The notes beneath the pieces are model-generated. The model made no database searches and was not told the DNA's origin. It saw only the letters and a list, made by a program, of their open reading frames with translations. A program made the position numbers and the translations under genes. From positions 62,001-126,000 of the forward strand of contig NZ_LWAE01000006.1 of the NCBI RefSeq assembly GCF_001623875.1: a DNA stretch of 64,000 nt, read 5' to 3'. The DNA is from Clostridium magnum DSM 2767. Its GTDB lineage: Bacteria; Bacillota; Clostridia; Clostridiales; Clostridiaceae. Below, one piece after another: positions 25,034 to 34,582 of the stretch. The first letter of the stretch is position 1; each line of letters starts with the position of its first letter.

Positions 25034-28000
25034 ATGTATAAAAAAATTGATAATTCTAGAAGTTTTGTTCAGATGGAAAAAGACGTAATGAACCTATGGA
25101 ATGAAAGAGATGTAATTAAAAAGAGCTTTGATTTAAATGAGGGCAAAGAGTATTTTACATTTTATGATGGACCTCCAACAGCAAATGGAAAACCACACGT
25201 AGGGCATATTCTTACAAGAGTTATGAAAGATATAATCCCTAGATATAAGGTTATGAAGGGATATAATGTTTTAAGAAAAGCTGGATGGGATACTCATGGT
25301 TTACCAGTTGAGTTAGAAATAGAAAAGAAACTTGGTATTTCAGGAAAACCACAAATAGAAGAACATGGTGTTGAAAAATTCGTTAAAGAATGTAAAGAGA
25401 GTGTATTTACTTATGTAAGTATGTGGGAGGAAATGACAAAGCAGATAGGGTATTGGGTTGATATGGAAAAACCATATGTAACATACCATGATAACTATAT
25501 TGAGTCAGTATGGTGGGCATTAAAACAAATGTGGGATAAAGACTTACTTTACAAAGGACATAAGGTAATTCCTTACTGCTCAAGATGTGGAACTGCTTTA
25601 TCATCACACGAGGTTGCTCAAGGATATAAGGATGTTAAAGAAGCTACAGCATTTGTTAAATTTAAGGTTAAAGGTGAAGAAAATAAGTACATACTAGCGT
25701 GGACGACAACACCTTGGACATTACCTTCAAACATGGCTTTAACTATAAATAAGGCTTATACTTATGCTGAAGTTTTAAATAATGGAGAAATTTACATTGT
25801 TGCGAAAGATTTAGCCTCAAAGGTTATAGAAGGGGATTACGAAATTGTAAAAGAATTTAAAGGCGAAGAATTGCTAGGAATGGAATACGAGCAATTATTC
25901 AAGTTCGAAACTCCAAAAGAAAAAGCTTTCTTTGTGATTCATGGTGATTTTGTAACTTTATCAGATGGTACAGGAATAGTTCACACTGCACCAGCTTATG
26001 GTGAAGATGATAACCTAGTATGTAAAAAACATAACATACCATTAGTAAATCTTGTTGATGCAGAAGGTAAATTTGTCGATTCAGTAGAGCCATGGGCTGG
26101 AATGTTTGTTAAAAAAGCTGATCCTAAAATTTTAGAGTATATGAAAGAGCACAACATGCTTTACAAGTCAGAGAAGGTTACTCACTCATACCCACATTGT
26201 TGGAGATGTAATACACCTCTTCTATACTATCCAAAGGATAGCTGGTTTGTAAGAATGACATCATTAAGAGATAAGCTTCTTGAAAATAATAATAAAATTA
26301 ATTGGTATCCAGATAATATAAGAACAGGAAGATTCGGCAAATTCCTTGAAAATGTTATTGATTGGGGTATTTCAAGAGATAGATATTGGGGTACACCGCT
26401 TCCGATTTGGGAATGTGAATGTGGTCACAGAGAATGTATAGGTAGCAAAGAAGAATTAAAACAAAAATCTATTGGTAATGTTGAAAATGTAGAACTTCAT
26501 AAGCCGTTTATAGATAATGTTAAATTAGCATGTCCACATTGCGGAAAAGAAATGACTAGAACTGCAGAAGTTATAGACTGCTGGTTTGACTCAGGATCAA
26601 TGCCTTTTGCTCAACATCACTATCCATTTGAAAATAAGGATTTATTTGAAAACAACTTCCCTGGTCAGTTTATATCAGAAGCAGTTGACCAAACAAGAGG
26701 TTGGTTCTATACATTACTTGCTATATCAACAGCTATATTTGATACAAACCCATTTGAAAACTGTATTGTATTAGGACACGTTTTAGATAAACATGGATTA
26801 AAGATGTCAAAATCAAAAGGAAATGTTGTTGATCCATTTGAAGTTTTAGCAAGTGAAGGAGCAGATGCAACGAGATGGCATTTCTATACTGCAAGTGCAC
26901 CTTGGTTACCAACAAGATTCTCAGTTGATGATGTTGGAGAAACTCAAAGAAAGTTCTTAGGAACGTTATGGAATGTATATTCATTCTACATATTATATGC
27001 AGATATAGATAATTTTAATCCATTAGAGTATAAAGAATTCCAAAGCGAACATGTTATGGATAAGTGGATTATGTCTAGATTAAACTCATTAGTAAAGGAA
27101 ACAGAAAATTATCTAGATAGCTATAAGATAACAGAAGCTTCTAAGAATATTGCAGAATTTGTAGATGAATTATCTAACTGGTATGTAAGAAGAAATAGAG
27201 CTAGATTCTGGAGTGAGCAGTTAACAGATGATAAGATAGGTGCATATGTAACTTTATACAGAGTATTAAATACTCTATGCCTAATATCAGCTCCATTTGT
27301 ACCATTTATGACAGAGGAGATTTATCAAAATTTAGTTGTAGGACTTGATTCATCAGCGCCAGAAAGTATCCATTTATGCAAATGGCCACAATACAATGAA
27401 GCTTTAGTTAACGAAGAACTAGAAGAGCATATGGATGATGCTTACAGAATAGTAAAACTAGGAAGAAGTGCAAGAAATTCAGCTAATATAAAAAATAGAC
27501 AGCCGCTTTCAGAAATGCTTGTAAGTACTAAGTCACTTCCTGAATATTATGGTGATATAATAAGGGAAGAGCTTAACATAAAAGAGGTTCAGTTTGGAGC
27601 AGACCTCTCAAAATATGTTAACTTTGATATAAAACCCAATTTACCTGTAATAGGAAAAACCTATGGTAAGTTAATACCAGTTATAAGAAAAGAAATCTCA
27701 GCAATGAATCAAATGGATTTAGCTCAAAGAATAATGGCTGGAGAAATTGTTTATATAACAATAAATGAGGAAGATATAGCACTAACAAGTGAAAGTTTAC
27801 TAGTGACAATGCAGGGATTAGAAGGTTTTGCATTTGCTGGGGAAGGATCAGTTGGTGTAGTTTTAGATACTCATATTACTGAAGAATTGAGAGAAGAGGG
27901 ACACCTTAGAGAAATACTAAGTAAAGTTCAGAATATGAGAAAAGAAAGTGGTTTCCAAGTTGCTGATAAGATCAAACTTTATGTTTCAGGAAACGAAATG

Positions 28001-28144
28001 CTTGAAAGTGTAATTAAAAAGTTTGAAGATATAGTAAAGAAAGAAACTCTTACTGTAGATATTATATATAATGCTGAGAGAGAATATAACAGTTCAAAAA
28101 TTAATGGAGAAGATTTTAATATAGCAGTAGAAGTAGTCAAATAA
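25034..28144 (+). CDS. ileS: isoleucyl-tRNA synthetase
   Basis: It charges tRNA-Ile. The 1036 residues include DGPPTANGKPHVGHILTR (HIGH-type motif, about 47-64), the CP1 editing domain, CWFDSGSMPFAQ, KMSKSKGNVVDPF (about 595) and an anticodon-binding domain. The length and the HVGH motif fit the long, eukaryote-like type 2 IleRS, a type associated with mupirocin tolerance; that assignment is inferred. The start ATG follows AAAGGGG. It is controlled by the upstream T-box. Confidence 0.97.
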   Translation: MYKKIDNSRSFVQMEKDVMNLWNERDVIKKSFDLNEGKEYFTFYDGPPTANGKPHVGHILTRVMKDIIPRYKVMKGYNVLRKAGWDTHGLPVELEIEKKLGISGKPQIEEHGVEKFVKECKESVFTYVSMWEEMTKQIGYWVDMEKPYVTYHDNYIESVWWALKQMWDKDLLYKGHKVIPYCSRCGTALSSHEVAQGYKDVKEATAFVKFKVKGEENKYILAWTTTPWTLPSNMALTINKAYTYAEVLNNGEIYIVAKDLASKVIEGDYEIVKEFKGEELLGMEYEQLFKFETPKEKAFFVIHGDFVTLSDGTGIVHTAPAYGEDDNLVCKKHNIPLVNLVDAEGKFVDSVEPWAGMFVKKADPKILEYMKEHNMLYKSEKVTHSYPHCWRCNTPLLYYPKDSWFVRMTSLRDKLLENNNKINWYPDNIRTGRFGKFLENVIDWGISRDRYWGTPLPIWECECGHRECIGSKEELKQKSIGNVENVELHKPFIDNVKLACPHCGKEMTRTAEVIDCWFDSGSMPFAQHHYPFENKDLFENNFPGQFISEAVDQTRGWFYTLLAISTAIFDTNPFENCIVLGHVLDKHGLKMSKSKGNVVDPFEVLASEGADATRWHFYTASAPWLPTRFSVDDVGETQRKFLGTLWNVYSFYILYADIDNFNPLEYKEFQSEHVMDKWIMSRLNSLVKETENYLDSYKITEASKNIAEFVDELSNWYVRRNRARFWSEQLTDDKIGAYVTLYRVLNTLCLISAPFVPFMTEEIYQNLVVGLDSSAPESIHLCKWPQYNEALVNEELEEHMDDAYRIVKLGRSARNSANIKNRQPLSEMLVSTKSLPEYYGDIIREELNIKEVQFGADLSKYVNFDIKPNLPVIGKTYGKLIPVIRKEISAMNQMDLAQRIMAGEIVYITINEEDIALTSESLLVTMQGLEGFAFAGEGSVGVVLDTHITEELREEGHLREILSKVQNMRKESGFQVADKIKLYVSGNEMLESVIKKFEDIVKKETLTVDIIYNAEREYNSSKINGEDFNIAVEVVK

Positions 28145-28150
28145 TGAAAA

Positions 28151-28192
28151 AAATGTGTATAGGATAATATTTAACATCCTATACACATTTTT
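28151..28192 (+). terminator. terminator of ileS
   Basis: AAATGTGTATAGGAT pairs with ATCCTATACACATTT, followed by TTAATT. Confidence 0.85.
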
Positions 28193-28394
28193 AATTCATA
28201 TAATTAGTTGATTATATCTGCAAGTTAAGTATATAATGTAAAATAAGCATATACTAATTAAGTAAGAATGCTATTAAAATATTAAATTATAAGTTTTATG
28301 TTATAATTTTAATAGGTGAATAAACATACTTACTTGTAATAATATACTTTTATAAGTATAATAATTTAAAAGAACATGATCGGGAGTTGATAAT

Positions 28395-29393
28395 ATGCCA
28401 GCATCAATCAAGGATGTAGCAAAAGAAGCAGGAGTATCAATTGCAACTGTTTCAAGAGTTTTAAATGACGTAGACGTTGTTAATGAGGAAACTAAAAAAA
28501 AGGTTGTAGAGGCTATAAATAAATTAGGTTACAGACCTAATATAGTTGCAAGAAGTTTAAAAACACAAAGAACAAAGACTATAGGTATAATAATACCAGA
28601 TATATCAAGTCAATTTTACCCTGAGATTGTAAGGGGAGCTGAAGATGTAGCAAACATATATGATTATAATATAATGCTATGCAATACTGATTTAGATCCA
28701 GAAAAGGAAATGGAATATTTGAGAGTGTTGAAGGAAAAAATGGTTGATGGAGTTCTTTATATGAGTACTTCCCTAGAACCTAATATAGTAGATCTTATAG
28801 ATAAACTTCAACTTCCTATGGTTTTAGTAGAGACAACAAATAGAGAAGGCAATATTCCAAGCGTAACTATAGACAATGAAAAAGCAGCTTTTGACGCAGT
28901 TAACTATCTAATTAAAAGGGGAAATAAGAACATAGCATATGTAGGAACACATGAAGATGAAGTGAATGCTAGCGCCTTAAGATATAAGGGCTATAAGCAT
29001 ACCCTTGAGGAAAATGGATTGAAATTAAATGAGAACATTACTTATTTTGGAGGACTTAAGGCACAGGATGGATATGAAGGTATTGTTGAAATTTTGAAAC
29101 ATGGAAAAATTGATGCAGTATTTTGTGCCAGTGATGAAATAGCTATGGGAGCAATAAATGCATTAAGAGACAATGGATTCAGAGTGCCTGAAGATATAGA
29201 TATTATAGGATTTGATAATATATATTCAGCTTCTATTTTCTATCCAAAGATTACCACTATTGCTCAGCCAATGTATGATATGGGATCAGTAGGTATGAGA
29301 ATGCTTATAAAAATTATTAATAAGCAAGAAGTAGAAAGTAAAAATTACATACTTGACCATGAACTTATAGAGAGAGATTCTTGTAAAAAATAA
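28395..29393 (+). CDS. ccpA: LacI-family regulator, CcpA/RegA type
   Basis: A DNA-binding regulator that probably mediates carbon catabolite control. The N-terminal HTH and hinge helix ASIKDVAKEAGVSIATVSRVLN...RPNIVARSLKTQRTKTIG is very close to clostridial CcpA/RegA. A periplasmic-binding-protein-like effector domain fills residues 60-332. No sugar operon is adjacent, which fits a global regulator. The symbol is by resemblance; other LacI members cannot be fully excluded. It is monocistronic with a terminator at 29400. Confidence 0.8.
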   Translation: MPASIKDVAKEAGVSIATVSRVLNDVDVVNEETKKKVVEAINKLGYRPNIVARSLKTQRTKTIGIIIPDISSQFYPEIVRGAEDVANIYDYNIMLCNTDLDPEKEMEYLRVLKEKMVDGVLYMSTSLEPNIVDLIDKLQLPMVLVETTNREGNIPSVTIDNEKAAFDAVNYLIKRGNKNIAYVGTHEDEVNASALRYKGYKHTLEENGLKLNENITYFGGLKAQDGYEGIVEILKHGKIDAVFCASDEIAMGAINALRDNGFRVPEDIDIIGFDNIYSASIFYPKITTIAQPMYDMGSVGMRMLIKIINKQEVESKNYILDHELIERDSCKK

Positions 29394-29399
29394 TTATTA

Positions 29400-29433
29400 A
29401 AAAGGTGTGCATCTTTTATGTGCATCTTTTTAA
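29400..29433 (+). terminator. terminator of the LacI-type regulator
   Basis: AAAAGGTGTGCA pairs imperfectly with TGTGCATCTTTTT, which ends in a T-run. Confidence 0.65.
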
Positions 29434-29509
29434 TATAAATTTAACACAAAACTCTGGTAAGGTAGTATATAATATACCTATTGATATGTATTAGAGAGAG
29501 GAAAGTAAA

Positions 29510-30118
29510 ATGATAGAACATTTAATAGATGGAGTAATTTTTGTCTTAGATAAACTAGGTTATTTTGGAACCTTTATGGGGATGGCTCTTGAAAGTGCAT
29601 GTATTCCTATTCCTAGCGAGGCTATACTTCCCTTTGGAGGTTACTTAGCCTACACTGGAAGATTAAATTTATTTTGGATGATAATGATGGGTACATTAGG
29701 TGGAACTGTAGGATCAATAGGAGCATATTATTTAGGTAAGGTTGGAGGAAGACCGTTAGTTGAAAAATATGCGGATAAACTTAGACTCTCTAAGTCACAT
29801 TTAGAGAAAAGTGATGAGTATTTTAATAAATATGGAGAAAAAATAGTTTTCTATTCAAGGTTGTTACCAATAATAAGAACATTTATATCATTACCAGCAG
29901 GTATAAGTAAGATGGATTTTAAAAAATTCACTATATACACATTCTTAGGATCTTTAATATGGAGTGTATTGTTAGGATATGCTGGGTATAAAATGGGAGA
30001 AAATTGGACAGCAATGCGTCCTTGGTTCCATGTAGCAGATATACTATTTGTTGTATTTGTAGTTGGATTTATAATATATAAGTTTGTGAGAAAAAAAAAT
30101 GAAAATGTTAATGCTTAA
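29510..30118 (+). CDS. DedA/SNARE-associated family membrane protein
   Basis: A 202-aa integral membrane protein. DedA proteins are proposed undecaprenyl-phosphate or phospholipid transporters. ESACIPIPSEAILPFGGYLA is the family E-x3-P-x-P block, GGTVGSIGAYYLG follows, and FYSRLLPIIRTFISLPAGISKM carries the conserved R-x3-P-x3-R motif. Two C-terminal hydrophobic segments complete the fold. It is monocistronic; the terminator and repeat copy D lie directly downstream. Confidence 0.9.
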   Translation: MIEHLIDGVIFVLDKLGYFGTFMGMALESACIPIPSEAILPFGGYLAYTGRLNLFWMIMMGTLGGTVGSIGAYYLGKVGGRPLVEKYADKLRLSKSHLEKSDEYFNKYGEKIVFYSRLLPIIRTFISLPAGISKMDFKKFTIYTFLGSLIWSVLLGYAGYKMGENWTAMRPWFHVADILFVVFVVGFIIYKFVRKKNENVNA

Positions 30119-30121
30119 TAT

Positions 30122-30158
30122 AAAAACCTCAATGAATTTTTAATTCATTGAGGTTTTA
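30122..30158 (+). terminator. terminator of dedA, U-tract used by repeat copy D
   Basis: AAAACCTCAATGAA pairs with TTCATTGAGGTTTT. The following ATTTTAT provides the TTTAT (30160-30164) at which copy D is inserted. Confidence 0.85.
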
Positions 30159-30164
30159 TTTTAT

Positions 30165-30292
30165 CCGATGAATACCCGCTCTAATCCTCCCACTTATCAA
30201 AGCGGGAGGAAATAGCGGGTACGTCCCTGGATTCGTTCAACTAAGAATCAATTGGAGTTTGAAACTCCAATTGATTCAAGTTTCCGCTTCAC
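30165..30292 (+). mobile_element. 130-bp repeat family, copy D (PATE-like element), 128 bp
   Basis: The copy with the best left-end structure: outer ACCCGCT/AGCGGGT encloses inner CCTCCC-ACTT/AAGC-GGGAGG. The right-end hairpin is CAATTGGAG/CTCCAATTG, where other copies have CAGATGGAG/CTCCATCTG; both strands changed together. The core TTGAACGAATCCAGGGACG (complement) is unchanged. It follows TTTAT in the U-tract of the dedA terminator. Confidence 0.72.
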
Positions 30293-30355
30293 CTGTATAA
30301 AAAATTTTATCGAAAAACTCTGTCATTTAAATTTGAATTATGTTTAACGAAATTT

Positions 30356-30384
30356 TTGAATAATATCAATGCTAATGGTATAAT
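30356..30384 (+). promoter_or_regulatory. promoter of the helicase-methyltransferase operon
   Basis: TTGAAT (30356-30361), a 17-nt spacer, TATAAT (30379-30384), about 50 bp before the helicase start. Confidence 0.6.
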
Positions 30385-30434
30385 TTAACATAAAAGTAAA
30401 TATACTTATAATTTGATATTGTGGAGGGGAAAAC

Positions 30435-33400
30435 ATGAATTATAGAGATAAAGTAAAACAACTATTTTTTTATTTGTTAAATGTAAAAAACTTAAATGAG
30501 AAGATAATAAGAAATGTATGGGATTATGAGAACTTATATTGGGAAAATGAACTTTTAAAAGCAATTGGATGTAGTGTAAATAAAAATAGCAGTAAGGAAT
30601 GGTGGCTAAAAGTAAATAAGAAATGTAGAAGATTATATGATCAGTTTTTAAAGTTGTATTTAGAGTTAAAAAAAACAGAAAAAAATCTAGAAATTGTTTG
30701 GGGACATGGGCTTATTGTTTGGAAGTTTCATGGACATAAAATAGTGCATCCAATTCTTACAACAAAAATGAAGCTGAATTTCGATGATAAAAATGAAGCA
30801 TTTACCCTAGTTCCAAATAGTAAAACTATAATGGAAACAGGTATTTTTGAAGGCTTGGATATACCAAACTTAACTGGAATACTTCAAGTAGAAAATAGAT
30901 TAAAAGATCTTACATTAGATCCAAGAAATATAGCTTATACTGAAAGAATCCTAAGGGAAGTTGCAGCATACTTAAGTGCTGACGGAAGAGTTGAAAAAGA
31001 AAGTATTAATACAGATAAAGTATTGAGTCTATTAGAGAGTCCTATAATTTATGACACCCCTGTAATTTTGATAAGAAAAAATAATATGAGATTATGGCAA
31101 GGAGAAATAAGCAATATCATTAGCGAAATAGATAAAGGCTGCCGAATACCTGAAACAATTAGAGCCTTAGTAGAAGATACGAAAATAGAAAAAAATGAAA
31201 AGGATTTAGAGGAGTGGAAGGATGTTAGAAGAGATGTATTTTTTCCTCTGTCTGCAAACTATGAGCAGAAGGAACTTATTAAAAGAATATCAGACAATTA
31301 TGGGGTTGTAGTGCAGGGAGCGGCTGGAACAGGTAAAAGCCATACAATAGTGAATTTGATGTGTCATCTTCTTGCACATGGTAAGCGAGTGCTTGTAACT
31401 AGTCAAAGTGAGAATACCTTGAAAGTTTTAACTGATAAAATACCAGAGCAAATAAAGCCACTTTGTCTAAGTGTTTTGGGAAATGATGCTAACTCTTTAG
31501 AAGATCTTAATGAATCAGTAAAGAAAATAATAGATAACATGTCTGCAGATCCAAATAGATTGTATGATGAGGTTGAAAATCTAAAAAGGGAACTACAGCT
31601 CTGTAGAAGAAACCAAAATTTATTATGTATGAAGTTTAAAGAAGTTCAAAGGATAGAAAATCAAAATGTAAAATTTGGTAACGGGGAATGCAAGATTATT
31701 GACATAGCAAAGTGGGTTAAAGAAAATGAATATAAATGTTCATGGATTCAAGATCAAATCTCATTGGAAGAAGATATGCCTTTAACTGAAAGTGAGTTTG
31801 ATAGATTAATAGGTTTGTTAAAAGAAGTAAGCAGAGATTATAAAGAAAATTTCAGAGCTATAAATATAATGCTTCAAAAGTTACCTTCTAGTAATGAAAT
31901 ATGCAATTCTGTATATAGATTTAAAGAGCTAGAGGAAAATCAAGAAAACTATATAGAGGCGTTAGATGGGTGGCGCATTCCTGATAATAATAGATGTAAT
32001 TATGATGAGCTACTAAACTTATTAGAGGAATGTAAGTTTAAGATGGAGGAGTTGGATAAGGATTCGTTTTTAAATATATTAGAAAAATATTATAGCAGCA
32101 AAATAATACGAGAATCACTTAATGATGTGGAGCGTAAGTGCAATGATTACATGCTAATGTTGGAAAAGATAAAAATAGAATTAAGAAATCACAAAGTAGA
32201 AATTCCAAATAATATTAAATTTAACAAGGATTTTGGTTATTTGTATGAGCGTTTAAGTTTAAGAGGAAGAATAGGGTGGCTGTTCAAATTTATTCACCGG
32301 GAATATACGTATATTACAAATGAGTGCAAGGTTGATGGGAATCCATTGGAAAATCTACAGCAAGCTTCAATTGTCAAGCTGTATTTACAAAAAAAGTCTA
32401 TTTTTAAAGAGCTAAAAAATCTATGGAACAACATAATGAAAGAATATGGTGGTAATTTAATATTGTCTGAAGGAAAGGAATTGGGACTAATAGTTATTGA
32501 GGAATATGTGAAAAAATTAAACACCGTAGTTAATTGGGACAACAACTATAAGAGTCAAATAACATTAATGTTGGGTAAAATTTCAGTTCCAGAAGGTATA
32601 GATTGGTATAGGAAGGATACTTATGACTATTTAATAAAATCTATACTATGTATAAAAAAATTGGAGGAATACAACAATCTAAAGGCCTATATTGAGATTT
32701 TGAAAAAGGTGCTCTTCACCACAGATAAGGCCATAGAACTAAAGGAAGCTGTAGAAGAACTTGATATTAATAAAATAAAAATAGCTTTAAATAAAATAGA
32801 AAGCTTTAATAGAATAAAAAATAAGGCTTTAGAGCTAGACAAGCTTATAAATAAATTAAAAACAGTATGTCCGGCTACTGCAGAAAAAATAACTAATGAA
32901 TGGGAAGGGTGTAAGTATAATTCTAGCGACTGGAAAAAGGCATGGAAATGGGCTAAGTGTAATAGTTTGTTAAAGTATATTTGTGATTTAAATCCTGATT
33001 TAATAGAGGGTTCAATGGAAGAAGAAAAAAGAAGGGAGAAAATACTTATAGAGAAAATTATATCTAAGAAAGCATGGTATAGCCAGATTATAAAAACGTC
33101 AGAAAGTGAGAAGAGAAGCCTTTTTTCTTGGATGCAAGCTGTAAAAAGGATAGGGGAAAGTAGTGGTAAAATGCTATCAGAATATAGAAAGATAGCTCAA
33201 AATGAAATGGAAAAGTGTAGAGAAGCTATTCCTGTTTGGATTATGCCATTAAATAGAGTTATTGAAAATGTAACAATATCGGAAAATTTATTTGATGTAG
33301 TTATTTTTGATGAGAGTAATCAAAGTGATATATTTTCAATATGTGCATTAATGAGGGCTAAGAAGGCTGTAATAGTAGGAGATGATAAACAAATAAGTTT

Positions 33401-34511
33401 TGATCCGGTAGATATAGACCAAGAGTTTATTCATAGTCTAATTAATAAGTATTTAAAAAATGTACCTCAACGAGAATGGTTTGATCTTCAAATAAGTCTT
33501 TATGATACTGCTCTTAGGGTGTTCCCGAATAGGTTGATTTTTAAAGAACACTTTAGATGTTTACCTGAGATAATCGGATTTGGTAATGAAAGATTTTATT
33601 GTAATGAAATTAAGCAATTAAGGTACCCTAATTCTTATGAAGATTTTTATCCGACAATAGTACCAGTAAGAGTAACTGGGGTATATACAGAAGAGCATAA
33701 GGGGATAAATATTCCTGAAGCTGAGTTTTTAGTAAATAAAATAGTAGATTGCTGCAAAGATAAAAGGTATTTAGGAATGACTATGGGAGTTATATCACTT
33801 TTAGGTGAGCAGCAAAGCCAGTTAATAAAAAGTATGATAAGAGAAAGATTAGCAGAAGAGGAACTAGTAAAGAGAAAAATTGTCTGTGGTGATGTTTACG
33901 CTTTTCAGGGGGACGAAAGGGATATAATGTTTTTATCTATGGTTGTTTCAAAAAATGTACAGTTTGCGCCAATTACCAGGGACTGTGATGTAAGAAGATT
34001 TAATGTAGCAACTAGCAGAGCAAGAAATCAGATGTGGGTATTTTATTCCATAGATACTAATGATATAAGTCCGGAATGCATAAGATATTCATTACTTAAA
34101 TACTGTTTGAATTATAAAAAGAGAAATAGTAGGCATAAAAAAGTTGAACTTTCATTTATGACAAAATTCCAAAGAGATGTTTATGAATTAATAAAAAGTA
34201 AGGGATATTCCGTTGAGGCGGATATAAAGCTAGGACAATACAAAATAGACTTTGTAATAGATGGAATAAAAAACAGAGTTGCAGTAATATGTGACACAGA
34301 TACTAATATTGATGAACATAATTGGAAAGAAGGTATAGAAAGAAAATTAGAACTAGAGCAGTTAGGATGGATATTTTGCAGGATAAGAGGAAGTGAATTT
34401 TATTATAATAAAGAAAAAGCTATGGAAAAGTTATGGGATAACCTTGGGGAGATCGGTGATGAGGTATATAAAAATGAAAAATCAATAATGAACAACCTTA
34501 AAGTAGTGTAA
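30435..34511 (+). CDS. SF1 (Dna2/Upf1-like) helicase with C-terminal nuclease-like domain
   Basis: A 1358-aa protein that I infer to be a defence effector. Residues 1-265 are an N-terminal domain with no motif that I know. Helicase motif I, GAAGTGKS, is at 295-302 and motif II, VIFDESNQ, near 957-964, so about 650 mostly helical, coiled-coil-like residues are inserted between them. GDDKQISFDP, ISLLGEQQSQ, DVYAFQGDERDIMFLSMV and NVATSRARNQMWVFYS are later SF1 motifs. Residues about 1245-1345 (VEADIKLGQYKIDFVIDG, VAVICDTD, LGWIFCRIRGSEF) match the layout of Vsr/MTES_1575-type endonuclease folds. The Hhe defence proteins (DUF4011-helicase-Vsr) have a comparable plan. The ATG follows GGAGGGG. The methyltransferase gene is 71 bp downstream. 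Confidence 0.82.
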   Translation: MNYRDKVKQLFFYLLNVKNLNEKIIRNVWDYENLYWENELLKAIGCSVNKNSSKEWWLKVNKKCRRLYDQFLKLYLELKKTEKNLEIVWGHGLIVWKFHGHKIVHPILTTKMKLNFDDKNEAFTLVPNSKTIMETGIFEGLDIPNLTGILQVENRLKDLTLDPRNIAYTERILREVAAYLSADGRVEKESINTDKVLSLLESPIIYDTPVILIRKNNMRLWQGEISNIISEIDKGCRIPETIRALVEDTKIEKNEKDLEEWKDVRRDVFFPLSANYEQKELIKRISDNYGVVVQGAAGTGKSHTIVNLMCHLLAHGKRVLVTSQSENTLKVLTDKIPEQIKPLCLSVLGNDANSLEDLNESVKKIIDNMSADPNRLYDEVENLKRELQLCRRNQNLLCMKFKEVQRIENQNVKFGNGECKIIDIAKWVKENEYKCSWIQDQISLEEDMPLTESEFDRLIGLLKEVSRDYKENFRAINIMLQKLPSSNEICNSVYRFKELEENQENYIEALDGWRIPDNNRCNYDELLNLLEECKFKMEELDKDSFLNILEKYYSSKIIRESLNDVERKCNDYMLMLEKIKIELRNHKVEIPNNIKFNKDFGYLYERLSLRGRIGWLFKFIHREYTYITNECKVDGNPLENLQQASIVKLYLQKKSIFKELKNLWNNIMKEYGGNLILSEGKELGLIVIEEYVKKLNTVVNWDNNYKSQITLMLGKISVPEGIDWYRKDTYDYLIKSILCIKKLEEYNNLKAYIEILKKVLFTTDKAIELKEAVEELDINKIKIALNKIESFNRIKNKALELDKLINKLKTVCPATAEKITNEWEGCKYNSSDWKKAWKWAKCNSLLKYICDLNPDLIEGSMEEEKRREKILIEKIISKKAWYSQIIKTSESEKRSLFSWMQAVKRIGESSGKMLSEYRKIAQNEMEKCREAIPVWIMPLNRVIENVTISENLFDVVIFDESNQSDIFSICALMRAKKAVIVGDDKQISFDPVDIDQEFIHSLINKYLKNVPQREWFDLQISLYDTALRVFPNRLIFKEHFRCLPEIIGFGNERFYCNEIKQLRYPNSYEDFYPTIVPVRVTGVYTEEHKGINIPEAEFLVNKIVDCCKDKRYLGMTMGVISLLGEQQSQLIKSMIRERLAEEELVKRKIVCGDVYAFQGDERDIMFLSMVVSKNVQFAPITRDCDVRRFNVATSRARNQMWVFYSIDTNDISPECIRYSLLKYCLNYKKRNSRHKKVELSFMTKFQRDVYELIKSKGYSVEADIKLGQYKIDFVIDGIKNRVAVICDTDTNIDEHNWKEGIERKLELEQLGWIFCRIRGSEFYYNKEKAMEKLWDNLGEIGDEVYKNEKSIMNNLKVV

Positions 34512-34582
34512 AGATGTTTAAAATAATACTAAATACATTTATAATTGTAATTAAGTGTTATTTTTAAGCAAGGGTGATTTTG

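Noticed and set aside
26586..26984. Overlapping ORFs in other frames inside ileS, metG, prdA and other long genes
   Set aside because: They are low-complexity shadows (Leu/His/Ile-rich) of well-supported genes and lack ribosome sites.
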